A DNA stretch of 64,000 bases from Polyangiaceae bacterium (GCA_016719945.1 JADJYE010000016.1:11760-75759), one strand, 5' to 3'; shown: positions 42,669-53,612, counted from the first letter of the stretch. Numbers and translations: made by a program. Notes: generated by a model from the sequence alone, not told the origin.

Positions 42669-43142
42669 GTGGTCCCTCGCAAGAGGAAGAAGCGCCGGCG
42701 CGACTTCGAGACGATCGGCGTGGTGCTGGGGCGCGAGAAGCCCTTCAAGGGTGTGGCCGCTGACGTGGCGCCGATCTCCGACGCCGCCTGGGAGGCCGCG
42801 GTCGGCACGCGTATCGCGGCTCGCGCGAAGCCGAAGCGCCTCGATCGGGGGGTCTTGCTGGTGGCGACCGCGACGTCGGCGTGGTCGAACGAGCTGTCGT
42901 TGCTCGCGGCGCCCATCCTCGAGAAGCTCCGCGCGCAAGGGCTCGACGTCCGCGAGCTGCGCTTCCGGGTTGGGCCCCTCGAGCCCGTCGCGAAGCCCCC
43001 GCGGCGCCCCGCCAAGCTCGCCCCTCGCGCCGTGGCGCTGAGCCCAGTGCTCCGCCGCTCGCTCGACCACGTCCCGGACGACGAGCTGCGCGCCGCGATC
43101 GAGGCCGCCGCCAAGAAGGCCCTCGGCTTCGCCCCCGAGTAG
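42669..43142 (+). CDS. DUF721/DciA-like protein
   Basis: A 157-residue protein with a GTG start. The middle matches the DUF721 pattern: GVLLVATATSAWSNELSLLA followed by LEKLRAQGLDVRELRFRVGP. This family includes DciA, which loads the DnaB helicase in bacteria lacking DnaC. The N-terminus is basic (RKRKKRRR) and the C-terminus is a helical tail. It could serve chromosome replication, but DUF721 proteins with no proven role also exist. It directly follows the FG-GAP lipoprotein gene. Confidence 0.75.
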   Translation: MVPRKRKKRRRDFETIGVVLGREKPFKGVAADVAPISDAAWEAAVGTRIAARAKPKRLDRGVLLVATATSAWSNELSLLAAPILEKLRAQGLDVRELRFRVGPLEPVAKPPRRPAKLAPRAVALSPVLRRSLDHVPDDELRAAIEAAAKKALGFAPE

Positions 43143-43158
43143 CTGGCGAGCGGAGCGG

Positions 43159-43983
43159 CTAGATACCGGCGGCGAGCCGCTGGGCGAGACCGTCGAGGCG
43201 CGTCAGCAAGAAGCGCTCGGTGGCGGTGATGGTCGTCGCGTGGGTGATGATCTTCACGTAGGCGTGGACCGTCTGCTCGCGCAGGTGCTTGAGCTTCGGG
43301 CCGACGATCAACAGCTCGTCGATGATCGGCGCGGGCATCACGTATTTCATCAGGCCATAGGCGTCGAAGATCCACTCGACCCAGCTCGCGCGCTGCAGCT
43401 CGCTCGCCAGCTTCACCGCCTGCACGGCGAACCGGCCGAGCGCGATCGGATCGACGGCCGCGCCTCCCTTCATCTCGCGCATCAGATCCGCGAACGGCCC
43501 CGAGAGCACGCGCTCGGCCTCCTCGGGCCGACCGAGGGCGAACATCTTGTCGGCCAGCTGCGACAGGGTCGCGAACGACGCGACGACCTTCGCCGTGCCG
43601 GTGGTGGGGGGGCGTCCCCCGCCCGCCTTGGCCTCGAGCGCCGCCAGCTCGGTCGGCCCCAGCGTACGCGCCAAGAAGCCTCGGCTGCGCTGCGAGTCGG
43701 GCATCGCGACGCTGATCAGCATCTCGTGCTTTCCGATGCTGATGCGGTCTCGGTCGTGCAGCGGGCGCTCGGCGTTGATGCGAGCGCCGTTCACCAGCAC
43801 CCCGTTACGGCTGCCGAGGTCGACGACGAAGGCGCCGGCGTCGGTGACGCGGATGGAGGCGTGACGGCGCGACACCATCGCGTCATCGATGGACAGCTGG
43901 CACTCCTCGCTGCGGCCGATGACGAACTCGCCCGGCGGCAGCTCGATGTCATGCGCGCGGTAGCGCAGCCGGAACTGCTGCAT
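43159..43983 (-). CDS. FHA-domain protein, first of two paralogues
   Basis: A 274-residue cytoplasmic protein. An FHA phosphothreonine-binding domain (about 15-95) has GRSEECQLSIDD, VSRRHASIRV and LGSRNGVLVNG. The C-terminal 170 residues are helical, with a TPR-like region (ADKMFALGRPEEAERVLSGP) and MPAPIIDELLIVGPKLKHLR. It is close to the neighbouring gene at 43998 throughout, so the two are tandem duplicates. It would bind phosphorylated kinase substrates, and the window has several Ser/Thr kinases to supply them. Confidence 0.92.
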   Translation of the reverse strand: MQQFRLRYRAHDIELPPGEFVIGRSEECQLSIDDAMVSRRHASIRVTDAGAFVVDLGSRNGVLVNGARINAERPLHDRDRISIGKHEMLISVAMPDSQRSRGFLARTLGPTELAALEAKAGGGRPPTTGTAKVVASFATLSQLADKMFALGRPEEAERVLSGPFADLMREMKGGAAVDPIALGRFAVQAVKLASELQRASWVEWIFDAYGLMKYVMPAPIIDELLIVGPKLKHLREQTVHAYVKIITHATTITATERFLLTRLDGLAQRLAAGI

Positions 43984-43997
43984 CTCTCACGTCAACG

Positions 43998-44831
43998 TTA
44001 CTTGAGGCCGACCAGAGGTTCGAGACCTTCGATGCGGGACATCAAGAATCGCTCGTTGGCGCCGAGGGTGTCCGCCACGGCGCGCAGGCTCTCGACGTAC
44101 GCGTGGAGCAGCTCGGCGTCGCAGGGCGTCTTGCGCAGCACGGTGTAGAGCTCGTCGACGATCGGCTGGGGCAAGAGCTCGCCGAGCGCCAGGTAGAGGT
44201 CGATGGCGTAGTCGATCCACGCGGCGCCCTGCTTCGCCGCCCCGAGCTTCACGCCGAGGCCCGCGGCGCGCTGCGCGACCGCGGGGTCGACCTTGGGCCC
44301 GCCCTTCTTCACGCGGGCGAGCACGTCCTTCAGCGGTCGCTCCAGGAGCCGCTCCGCGTCGTCGAGCTTGCCCATCGCCATGGCCTTCTCCGCGACCACG
44401 CCGATGAGGCTGAGCTCGTTGACACGGCGATCCGGGTCTCCCTCCGGCTTGAGGGGACGGATCCCCGTCTCGAGGGTGGGATCGTCCGACAGCTCGAACA
44501 GGTTGGCGGTCTGGAGGGTCTGCATCTCGGGCCGGCGGGGCCGCGCAGAGCCGCTGGCCAGGCCGTGGATCGTCATCACCTGCGACCCCACGGTGATCGT
44601 GTCGCCGTCGACGAGGGTGTGCGCGCCGGACACCTTCTCTCCGTTCACCAGGACGCCGTTGCGGCTGCCGAGGTCTTCGACCGTGGCCGAGCCCCCCGCG
44701 ACGATGAGCACCGCGTGCTGGCGCGAGATGAGCGGATCGTCGACGCTGAGCTGGCACTTCGAGCTCCGGCCGATCACGAATTGACCCTCGGGGACCTCGA
44801 GGTTGTGGCCCAGGTAGCGGAGCCGAATCAC
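43998..44831 (-). CDS. FHA-domain protein, second of two paralogues
   Basis: A 277-residue protein with the same layout: FHA domain at about 15-95 (GRSSKCQLSVDD, ISRQHAVLIV, LGSRNGVLVNG) and a helical C-terminal region (AMAMGKLDDAERLLERPLKD, PQPIVDELYTVLRKTP, ANERFLMSRIEGLEPLVGLK). The starts of both paralogues, QFRLRYRAHDIELPPGEF and RLRYLGHNLEVPEGQF, align without gaps in the core. It lies 14 bases upstream of the other paralogue and is likely co-transcribed with it. Confidence 0.92.
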   Translation of the reverse strand: MIRLRYLGHNLEVPEGQFVIGRSSKCQLSVDDPLISRQHAVLIVAGGSATVEDLGSRNGVLVNGEKVSGAHTLVDGDTITVGSQVMTIHGLASGSARPRRPEMQTLQTANLFELSDDPTLETGIRPLKPEGDPDRRVNELSLIGVVAEKAMAMGKLDDAERLLERPLKDVLARVKKGGPKVDPAVAQRAAGLGVKLGAAKQGAAWIDYAIDLYLALGELLPQPIVDELYTVLRKTPCDAELLHAYVESLRAVADTLGANERFLMSRIEGLEPLVGLK

Positions 44832-44874
44832 GGGATGGTCTTACGATAGCAACAATTGAAGGGTCTTCTGCGCT

Positions 44875-45378
44875 TCACTCGCTGCGGATGAGCCGAAAGA
44901 ACCGGACCACCGTGCGCGGGTGCGCGTAGAGGCCGTAGATTTTTAGCTCTCCCTCGGCAAACAGGCTCAGCAGCTCCCGCAGCCCCACGCGGCCGCGCCG
45001 CCCGCTCGGAGGCGGAGGCGGCGACGAAGCGCGCCCTTCGGATCGCTCGACGAGCCCCACCCCCTGCTCGCGACCCAGGAGGGCCGCCGGCAAATCGCCG
45101 AGCCGCACGCGATCGAGGCTGAGCAGCGCGCGCAGCGGGCCGCCGATCGTCACCGACGGCCGGCCGATCGTGCCCTCGTGGAGGGTGAGCCTGCCGTGAT
45201 CGAAGCGCAGCGTCGCGGCCTGCCCCGAGTCGAAATCGACGATGAACACCGTGGCCTTCAGCGTGAAGAAGACGGCTCGGCGGGTAGGGGTTCGGATCCC
45301 CTCGCGCACGCGATCGGCGAAATAGGGGGCGAGGATCGAGCTCTCGGCGCCCGGGGCGAGATCGACGATCGGCTCCAT
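44875..45378 (-). CDS. Small protein with possible SCP2-like domain
   Basis: A 167-residue soluble protein. A central stretch, TVFIVDFDSGQAATLRFDHG then GRPSVTIGGPLRALLSL, follows the pattern of SCP2 sterol-transfer-like domains (charged strand, Gly-rich turn, hydrophobic helix), but the match is loose. The C-terminus includes a Pro/Gly loop and YGLYAHPRTVVRFFRLI. The start at ATG 45378 removes an unrelated upstream extension that overlaps the spacer to the PH gene. Function unknown. Confidence 0.6.
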   Translation of the reverse strand: MEPIVDLAPGAESSILAPYFADRVREGIRTPTRRAVFFTLKATVFIVDFDSGQAATLRFDHGRLTLHEGTIGRPSVTIGGPLRALLSLDRVRLGDLPAALLGREQGVGLVERSEGRASSPPPPPSGRRGRVGLRELLSLFAEGELKIYGLYAHPRTVVRFFRLIRSE

Positions 45379-45424
45379 CGACCGGGAGGATGGTCGCCCA
45401 TCCGGCCCAGGTCTAGTTTGTTCC

Positions 45425-46567
45425 TCAGGCGGCGAGCCCGATGCTCGGCGGGGTGGGGGTCTTGAGGATCCGCTGCACCACGTCGGGGTCTTCGACCAGC
45501 TTGAGCACCGGCTGCAGGCCGCCGTCGGGCTGCTGCCCGAACGCTCCGCTTGGGGCAAACGCCCTGGCCTTCGGGCCGTCGAGCACCAGGAAGAGATCCT
45601 TCTTGCCGCCTTGGCCGGGGGCGTCGATCACGTCGACGATGCGCTCGCGCTCGAGGTGGAGCTCTTCGGTGCTTTTCTGGATGAGCACGCGGCGGTCCGT
45701 GATGAGGTAGCGCGTGTCGCGGGCCAGGCGTGCGGGCTTGACCAAGCTCGAGTAGACGACGCCGACCGCGGCCGCGCCGAGCAGCGCGACGGACAGCGTC
45801 AGCGAGGCCACCAGCGCGATGAACGAGACGCTGCCCGGGGCGAGGCCGGCGCTGAGGACGGAGCGCAGGCCGCGGATGGCGTCGCTCGCGGCGAAGAAGG
45901 CGGAGGCGACGAGGCAGAGTCCGAGCAACAGCGAGAGCACGCCGCGCACGTGGGTCGGGATCCACCGCTTCCAGGTGCTGGCCGGGTGCGACGACCAGAG
46001 CACCCGCTCACCCTCGTCGAGCCGCTGCGCGAGCAGTCGATGTCCATCGCCGGCGGGCGCGGCAGGGGTGAGCCCACGGACGAAGGCCCACACGCGATCG
46101 GGGGCAGAGAGGCCGGTGAGGACGATCGTGAGCCGCCTGCGCATGGCCCCCGTCGGCACGGCGCGCACGAGCTCGAGGTCGCCGACGCCCATGTGGGAGC
46201 GATGCCAGTGGATGCGCGCGAAGCTGATCGAGCGGCGATCGATGAAGCGACGATAGCGCCCACGCCGGATGATGATGTTCTGGTCGGTGATCGCGAACTC
46301 GAGCTCGGAGCGCCACCACAAGGGGATGCGCCAGAAGCCGACGGCCAGCGTGGCCATCCAGGCCGAGAAGAGCAGCATCTCCCCGACCGAGACGTGGAGC
46401 ACGGTCGCGACGGCCACCGCGCTCATGGTCGAGGTCAGCGCGATGACCGCGGACACCCAGGCGGCGACCCTAAAGAGCGGCGGAACGGTGACCAGCTTCG
46501 GCCGGCCGCTCCAGATGACTTGCTCTCCAAACAGGGAATCGCGGCTCATGCGCCTCGCGGGCTCCAT
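45425..46567 (-). CDS. Bacterial PH-domain membrane protein
   Basis: A 380-residue inner-membrane protein with two helix pairs (about 33-90 and 220-280) and two bacterial PH-like (bPH2/DUF304) segments. One follows the first helices (ELEFAITDQNIIIRRGRYRR, ISFARIHWHRS). The other is near the C-terminus (RYLITDRRVLIQKSTEELHL, IVDVIDAPGQGGKKDLFLVL). Proteins of this type bind membranes and are linked to envelope stress. The start may be the later ATG of MSRDSLFGEQ, six codons in. The 139 bases upstream hold its likely promoter and a GGAGGCGCCTCC palindrome (46685-46696). Confidence 0.82.
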   Translation of the reverse strand: MEPARRMSRDSLFGEQVIWSGRPKLVTVPPLFRVAAWVSAVIALTSTMSAVAVATVLHVSVGEMLLFSAWMATLAVGFWRIPLWWRSELEFAITDQNIIIRRGRYRRFIDRRSISFARIHWHRSHMGVGDLELVRAVPTGAMRRRLTIVLTGLSAPDRVWAFVRGLTPAAPAGDGHRLLAQRLDEGERVLWSSHPASTWKRWIPTHVRGVLSLLLGLCLVASAFFAASDAIRGLRSVLSAGLAPGSVSFIALVASLTLSVALLGAAAVGVVYSSLVKPARLARDTRYLITDRRVLIQKSTEELHLERERIVDVIDAPGQGGKKDLFLVLDGPKARAFAPSGAFGQQPDGGLQPVLKLVEDPDVVQRILKTPTPPSIGLAA

Positions 46568-46706
46568 GGAACGATGCCGACGCTGAGGCGGTCAGGCAAC
46601 CGTGTCAGCCGAAATAGAAGCGACAGTGTCCTACCTCGCCGCCCGCTCCGCCCCAGTAAACACGGACGACCCGAGGTTCCTTGGGGAGGCGCCTCCGCCT
46701 CCGTCG

Positions 46707-47720
46707 TCACGGCTTGCCTTCAGCGGGGAGGCGCGGGTCGACGGGGGTGGGGGTCTGGGCGCGCTTCGAAAGGTCGATGAACTCCTTCTCGGCCATCTTC
46801 AGGCGCGCGCGCGCGACGGGGACGTACGGGCCGGCCTCGGGGGCGCGACCCAGGTATTGCTTCCAGGCGATCACGGCTCGCTCGTAAGACTCGAGCCGAT
46901 CTTCGGTCGTCGCGACCGTGCGCCGCGCCCGGTGCCACTCGCCGAGCGCGTCGTAGTAGGCCTCGTCGTAGGGTGGCACGAAGAACCAGCCGGGCCCCTT
47001 GATGCGGACGTCATTGGGGTCGTAGCTGCGCGCGCGGCCGATCGACTCGAGCCCAGCGTCGAGATCCCCCGAGCGGTCGAGCGCGACGCCGAGGCTCCAC
47101 AGCGTCGTCGGCGCGAGGAACGGGGCGTCGTAGCTGGTCAGCGCCTCGAGCGAGGCGCGGTAGCCCGAGATCGCGCGCGAAACATCGCCCTTCACCATGA
47201 ACGCCTCGGCCTGATTGGCGAGCATCGTCGCGCGTGAAGAGGGGTGAGGCTCGAGCGCGAGCGAGGTCTCGTACGCCTCGATTTCGTCGTCTTGCCGATC
47301 GAGGCGGGCGTACGCGATCGCGACGTCTGCGAGGGCGTCAGCGCGAAACACGGCCGGAGTGCGCTTATCTTCGATGACCGATTCGAACGCCGCGGCCGCC
47401 TCCTTCCAGTGCTGCGATTCGTGGTGAACTCGCGCCAAGAGCACGCGCAGGTACCAGTCGTCGGAGCTCCAAGCGCCCGACCGCTCGAGGATCTGCGCGG
47501 CGCGCGGCGCGTGGGACTCGACCCTGAGGATCGGGTCCTCGAAGGGCGACTTCTTCTCGTGGCGGTGTGCCAAAAGCTCGACCTCCGCGGCGGCCCGCGC
47601 GGACTCGTCGCGCTGCAGCTCGGGGCTCCTCGCGATGGCCCATCGGCTGGGCGTAGCGAAGGCGGAGGCCGCTGCGAGCGTCGTCACCACGAACGCCGCG
47701 CGAGACGCGAGGCGCCTCAT
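46707..47720 (-). CDS. Exported TPR-repeat protein
   Basis: A 337-residue protein with a signal peptide ending ASAFA and several TPR-like helical pairs (ILERSGAWSSDDWYLRVLLA, DALADVAIAYARLDRQDDEI, ANQAEAFMVKGDVSRAISGY, GRAPEAGPYVPVARARLKMA). It is a periplasmic or surface scaffold with no catalytic motif. The ATG start overlaps the stop of the gene above as ATGA (47717-47720), so the two are coupled. The upstream partner is also repeat-rich and likely belongs to the same complex (inference). Confidence 0.82.
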   Translation of the reverse strand: MRRLASRAAFVVTTLAAASAFATPSRWAIARSPELQRDESARAAAEVELLAHRHEKKSPFEDPILRVESHAPRAAQILERSGAWSSDDWYLRVLLARVHHESQHWKEAAAAFESVIEDKRTPAVFRADALADVAIAYARLDRQDDEIEAYETSLALEPHPSSRATMLANQAEAFMVKGDVSRAISGYRASLEALTSYDAPFLAPTTLWSLGVALDRSGDLDAGLESIGRARSYDPNDVRIKGPGWFFVPPYDEAYYDALGEWHRARRTVATTEDRLESYERAVIAWKQYLGRAPEAGPYVPVARARLKMAEKEFIDLSKRAQTPTPVDPRLPAEGKP

Positions 47721-48700
47721 GGACCGCTCTTCTTGGGCTTCTTCGAGGGCTTGCCCCCGCCACCCTTCAACGCGGCGAGCCGCGCGCGGGCCGACGCGGC
47801 GAACGGCTCGACCTTCGTCGTCTCGAGGTATTTCGTCCACGCTGTGTGGGCGGCCGCCGGATCGCTGCGCTCGAGCGAGAGCGCCTCGATCGCCTTGAGA
47901 TCCGCGGGATCGGCGATATACGAGGCGGGGTTCGAGGGCCTGGCGCCGACTCTCGCGGCCTCGGCGAGCGCGACGGCCGCCTTCTCCAGCTCGCCGGCGC
48001 GATCGTGCACGAGCGCCGCGACCATGAGGACGTCTCCGGTGGACTCGCTCGCGATGGCCCGCGCCTCGCCGATGAACGCGGAGGCCTCGACGAGCCCGTC
48101 CGCGAGCGGGCGGCCCCCGGGCTCGGTGCCCGCCCGAGCCGCGTCCGACATGGACGCGAGCGACGCCTCCAGCAGCAGCAGCGCGCGCTGCTTGTCGGAG
48201 AGCAGGGACGCCCGCGGGACCATGGTCCGGTAGAGCTCCGCCCCCTCCTTGAGGCGCCCGTTGAGGACGAGCGCGCGGGCGTGCGCGCGCATGGCCTTCG
48301 GCTCGTCGACCGAGAGCTTGTCGATGGCGCTCGCTTGCTCGAGGGCAGCGAGGGCCTCCTTCGGCTTGCCGAGCGCGAGCTGCGCGCGCCCGCGCGCCAC
48401 CTGCGCGCCGGCGTGCCCGGGCCACGCCGCATCGGCCTTGTCGGCCAGCTCGAGCGCGACCTTCGGGTCTTGCTCCATCATCACGTGCGACTTCGCGAGC
48501 AGATCGCAGTACGGCGCAAGCTCGGGGAGGCGCGCCCGCTGCCACACCGTCGGCTTCTTGCTCCGCCCCTTCTTGGCGGACGGCGCGCTGCACTCGCGCG
48601 GTCGACCCGACGCAGCCGCCAGCGCTTCGAGCGAGGGCTGCGCGAGCGGCCCCGGTGCTGCCGACGCGAACAGGCTGAGCGCCACGACCCACGAGAACAT
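47717..48700 (-). CDS. TPR-like protein, partner of the downstream TPR gene
   Basis: A 327-residue protein with a short signal peptide (ending near GPLAQ), two cysteines around 37 and 64, and TPR-like repeats (KVALELADKADAAWPGHAGA, GRAQLALGKPKEALAALEQA, VLNGRLKEGAELYRTMV, GELEKAAVALAEAARVGA). The tail is basic (KPSKKPKKSGP). It is coupled by ATGA to the next TPR gene. Together they probably form an envelope scaffold. Neither has a recognisable enzyme domain. Confidence 0.78.
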   Translation of the reverse strand: MFSWVVALSLFASAAPGPLAQPSLEALAAASGRPRECSAPSAKKGRSKKPTVWQRARLPELAPYCDLLAKSHVMMEQDPKVALELADKADAAWPGHAGAQVARGRAQLALGKPKEALAALEQASAIDKLSVDEPKAMRAHARALVLNGRLKEGAELYRTMVPRASLLSDKQRALLLLEASLASMSDAARAGTEPGGRPLADGLVEASAFIGEARAIASESTGDVLMVAALVHDRAGELEKAAVALAEAARVGARPSNPASYIADPADLKAIEALSLERSDPAAAHTAWTKYLETTKVEPFAASARARLAALKGGGGKPSKKPKKSGP

Positions 48701-48761
48701 GGCGGCAGCTTAGCAGGTGCCGAAGGGCGCGCTGGAGGCGGCTGCGCCCCCCCCGGGGTGG

Positions 48762-50035
<1,274 letters not shown>

Positions 50036-50039
<4 letters not shown>

Positions 50040-50803
50040 GTGCCGGCCTTCGTGCGAAGGGCGGCGTAGCCGACGAAGAACGGCCCCATCTGCACGATGA
50101 ACTCGCTCGTCTGCCGCGTCTTGCGCATCGCCTGGACCACATGGGACAGCGGGTGCAGATCCTTGCCGATGACGCCGACGATGAACTCGTTGTCCTTGGC
50201 GTCCATCCCGTGGCACGCGAGCCGAACGTCGTGCGCTAGATCTTGCTGGCCGTACGCGCGGCCGATCTGCGCGTGCTCGCGCATGATGCCCGCCTGCTCG
50301 CGGGCGTCGAGCTTGGCGAACGCGCCGCTGCGGCGGAGCGGGTACCAGACCCCCCACGGCCACGCCTCGTTCTCCATCACGCTCTTCGGCCGATCGATGA
50401 GCCAGAACTGCAGATCGTTCTCGTAGCCCTGCGAATACGTGCGGCCGAGCATCGCGTAGTCGATGCGCTGCGACAGGCCGTCGACCGCGTTGATGGCCGG
50501 GCGCACCTGGCGGACGAGCACCGCGGAGTCGGTGGAGTAGGTGACGACGCCGATCGAGCGCGGGGCGTTGGTGTCCTCGTACAGGACCGACGCGACCTTG
50601 CGCTCGGACAGCTCCTGGCCAACGCGCTCGATCTGAGCGTTCGGCGAGCTGCCGGCCTGGCAGTCGAACACGAGCAGCTGCACGAAGAGCCGCTGGTTCA
50701 TGACCTGCGGCTCGCCGTTCTCTCCCTTCGCGCCGCGCTCGTTGACGTCGACGCGAGGGATGTCTTCGGCCTTCTGGGCTTCGCCGTGGGACGGGGCGCT
50801 CAT
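50036..50803 (-). CDS. Chlorite dismutase-family (HemQ-like) protein
   Basis: A 255-residue soluble protein. The C-terminal half follows the Cld/HemQ pattern: WYPLRRSGAFAKL, MREHAQIGRAYG, LACHGMDAKDNEFIVGVIGK (the His before the GMD-EF motif is at the proximal haem-ligand position of the family), VVQAMRKTRQTSEFIVQMGP and FFVG. The N-terminal half starts MNQRLFVQLLVFDC in a similar fold after a 35-residue charged leader. HemQ decarboxylates coproheme in haem synthesis. Other members only bind haem. No haem-pathway genes flank it. It is coupled to purA. Confidence 0.82.
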
Positions 50804-50852
50804 GCGCTCGGTCTTAACACGGGCCCTCGCGGGTCAGGGCGACGAACGCGCC

Positions 50853-52056
50853 TCAGACAGCGGCGCGTCGCGCGAGCTCGGCGGCCTCGTCGACGACCTC
50901 CGCCCAGCCCGGCTCGGGACGCGCGACGTCGAAGAGCCAATCGGCGAGCGGCGCGCCGTCGACGATCGCGAGGCGAGCGCGCGCCGACCCCGTGAGCAGA
51001 TCGAAGGCCGGGGTGTCGTCCACGAACTCGTAGCGCTCGGTGCGGAACGCGAACTGTGCCGGCGCCAGCCGAGCCGCGTGGGCGACGAGCGCGAGGTAGG
51101 TCGCGTACGGGCGGAAGCTCGCCTCGTCGGTCACGTGGATCTGGACGCCCCCGCACATCTCGCGGGCGTGCTTGTGGAAGGTCGGCTGGAAGGTGACCGG
51201 GCGCGCGACGAAGCCAGGCAGGGCTTCACGGGCGAGCGCGCGAGACAGGGCGACGCCGTCGAGGAACGGCGCGCCCACCAGCTCGAACGGGCGGGTGGTC
51301 CCGCGGCCCTCGGAGAGGTTGGTGCCCTCGATCAGGCACCCCCCCGGATAGACGAGGGCGGTCTCGAGCGTGGGCATGTTCGGGGAGGTCATGACGAACG
51401 GCCTGTCCAACGCGGAGGCGAGCCTCCCGCGCTCCCAGCCCTCGACCCCGAGGATGCGGAGCGCTCCGCCAGGGCCCAGTGAGAGGCCGTCGCGCGAGGC
51501 GAAGCGCGCGAGGACCTCGCCTACCGTCATCGCGTGCCGCACCGGCACCGGCTCCCAGCCGACGAAGGAGCAGTACCCGGGCGACTGCGCGCGACCCTCG
51601 ATCTGCTGGGCCGCGCCGCCGATCGGGTTCGGCCGGTCGAGGACCACCGTCTGCACGCCGGCTTTGGCGGCGGCCCGGAGCGCGAGCAACGCCGTCCACG
51701 AACGTGTAGTAGCGGCTGCCGACGTCCGCGAGATCGATCAGCAGGACATCCATCTTGTCCAGGTGCTCGGGCTTCGGCGCGAGATCCGACAGCGCGTCAC
51801 CGTACAGGCTGAAGACCGGCGTGCCCGCCTCGTCGACGGCGTCTGCCACCCCGATCATGTCCTGCGCCTCGCCTCCATACCCGTGCTCGGGCCCCAGGAC
51901 GATCGACGGGTGCACGGAGGCGGCGCGCAGCTTGCGTGCGATGTGGACGAGGTCGCGATCGACGCTGGCAGGGTGCGCGAGCAGGCCGACGCGGCGCCCG
52001 CGCAGCTCGCTGAGCAGGCCTTCGGCGTGGGGGAGACGATCGAGGCCGACGTGCAT
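50853..52056 (-). CDS. DUF1343 (NamZ-like exo-muramidase) protein, apparent frameshift
   Basis: The N-terminal frame (from ATG 52056) has GLLAHPASVDRDLVHIAR, GPEHGYGGEAQDMIG and IDLADVGSRYYTFV, the conserved core of the DUF1343/NamZ family, whose members remove N-acetylmuramic acid from peptidoglycan fragments. The frame then breaks. In the next frame ALRAAAKAGVQTVVLDRPNP, PVRHAMTVGEVLA, LVYPGGCLIEGTNLSEGRGT and PTFHKHAREMCGGVQIHVTD continue the family. One missing base at about 51694-51702 (YYTFV to TALLALR) explains it. No signal peptide is obvious, so the enzyme may act in wall recycling. It is divergent from the kinase at 52128. Confidence 0.82.
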
Positions 52057-52127
52057 CGCATGAGCCTCTACCGAAGGCGGGCGAGCGCGGAAAAGAAGAG
52101 TGCTAAGTTGAGGGTCCGAGGGCGGGC

Positions 52128-53612
52128 GTGAACCTCCAACCAGGCCAGATCATCGCGGACAAATACCGCATCGTGAAGCAGATCGGCCAAGGGGGGATGG
52201 GCTCGGTCTACGAGGGCGAGAACGCACGCATCCACCGGAAGGTCGCGATCAAGACCCTGCACTCTCAGGTGGCGGGGAAGAGCGACATCCTCGAGCGCTT
52301 CGAGCGGGAGGCTCAGGCGGCAGGGCGCATCGGCTCCGAGCACATCGTCGAGGTGCTCGACCTCGGCGACTTGCCGGACGGTTCGCGCTTCATGGTGATG
52401 GAGTTCCTCGAGGGCTCGACGCTCGGCGAGCGCATCGTCAAGCAGGGGCGCATCCCCCCGCGCGATCTGGTCGGCATCCTGTCGCAGCTGCTCGACGGCC
52501 TCGGCGCAGCGCACGCCGCGGGGATCATCCACCGCGATCTGAAGCCGGCGAACGTCTTCCTGCTGTCCAGCCGGGCCGGTCGCGCCGACTTCGTGAAGAT
52601 CCTCGATTTTGGCGTCTCGAAGTTCAACGTCATGAGCTCCGACGAGATGAGCATGACGCGGACGGGCGCCGTGATGGGGACGCCGTATTACATGTCGCCA
52701 GAGCAGGCGAAGGGCGCGCGAGCGATCGATACGCGGAGCGACCTCTACTCGATCGGCGTCATCATCTACGAGGCGATCACCGGGCAGGTCCCGTTCAACG
52801 CGCAGACCTTCAACGAGCTCATCTTCAAGATCGCCCTCGAGTCGCCGCCGCCGCCAGAGCAGTTCGTGCCGAACCTCGATCCAGCGTTCGGCGTGCTCAT
52901 GCGCAAGGCGATGGCCCGCGATCCCGCGGAGCGGTTCCAGACCGCCGGCGAGCTGAAGGAGGCGATGCTGGCGTGGGCGCGCGACTTCGACGCACGGGGC
53001 GGGGCCGCACAAGCCCATCAGCAGCCCAACGCTCGCCTCGGCACCCAGCTGTTGCCGATGGTGACGGCGATGCAGGCCAGGCCGCCAGGCCCCGCGGCGA
53101 CGGTGCTCGCCGCGCCAGGCCTGCCGCCCGCCGCGCCCTTCGGCCCGGGCCCAGGCCCTGGGCAGACCCAGATCGCGCACGCCGCTCCCGCGCCTGCCCG
53201 GCGGTCTGCGCTGCCCTTCGTCCTGCTCGGCGGCCTCGCCCTCGCGGCCGCGGCCGCGGGCGTGTTCTTCGTCGCGACGCGCTCGAGCGGCGCGCAAGCG
53301 GGCTCGAACGCAGCCGACACGGCCGGCGCCTCCACGACCCCCGCGGCGTCGACGGCGACCGCGACGACGCCGGCGGCCGCGACCGCGTCGGCAGCTCTCA
53401 CGCCGGAGCCGACCGCAGACGCCACGGCATCCGCGGCTGCCGCGACGACGACCGAGGCCACGACCGAGGCGACGACCTCCGCGAAGGGCGCGACCACGGG
53501 GCCGCCGCCTGGGCCGCGTCCGACCCCACGCCCGACCGGGGTCGCGACCGCCCCGACGGCCCCCACTCCAATCACGAAGCCCGGCGGCCGCGATATCCAA
53601 CCGGACCTGTAG
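52128..53612 (+). CDS. Ser/Thr protein kinase, tandem paralogue A
   Basis: A 494-residue kinase from a GTG start. The catalytic domain (about 12-275) has GQGGMGSVYEG, VAIKTLH, HRDLKPAN, DFGVSKFN and TPYYMSPEQA. A Pro/Gly/Ala linker and a membrane helix (about 363-385: LPFVLLGGLALAAAAAGVFF) follow. The outside part is Ala/Thr-rich and disordered, ending PGGRDIQPDL. All catalytic residues are present. The next gene is a close relative with a similar GGRPIDDSL ending, so the two arose by duplication. The frame starts right at the kinase fold. Confidence 0.94.
   Translation: MNLQPGQIIADKYRIVKQIGQGGMGSVYEGENARIHRKVAIKTLHSQVAGKSDILERFEREAQAAGRIGSEHIVEVLDLGDLPDGSRFMVMEFLEGSTLGERIVKQGRIPPRDLVGILSQLLDGLGAAHAAGIIHRDLKPANVFLLSSRAGRADFVKILDFGVSKFNVMSSDEMSMTRTGAVMGTPYYMSPEQAKGARAIDTRSDLYSIGVIIYEAITGQVPFNAQTFNELIFKIALESPPPPEQFVPNLDPAFGVLMRKAMARDPAERFQTAGELKEAMLAWARDFDARGGAAQAHQQPNARLGTQLLPMVTAMQARPPGPAATVLAAPGLPPAAPFGPGPGPGQTQIAHAAPAPARRSALPFVLLGGLALAAAAAGVFFVATRSSGAQAGSNAADTAGASTTPAASTATATTPAAATASAALTPEPTADATASAAAATTTEATTEATTSAKGATTGPPPGPRPTPRPTGVATAPTAPTPITKPGGRDIQPDL

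Noticed and set aside
40299..43070. A 923-residue minus-strand frame opposite the FG-GAP lipoprotein
   Set aside because: Arg/Val/Asp-rich mirror of a clear plus-strand gene with signal peptide and repeats, and no domain of its own.
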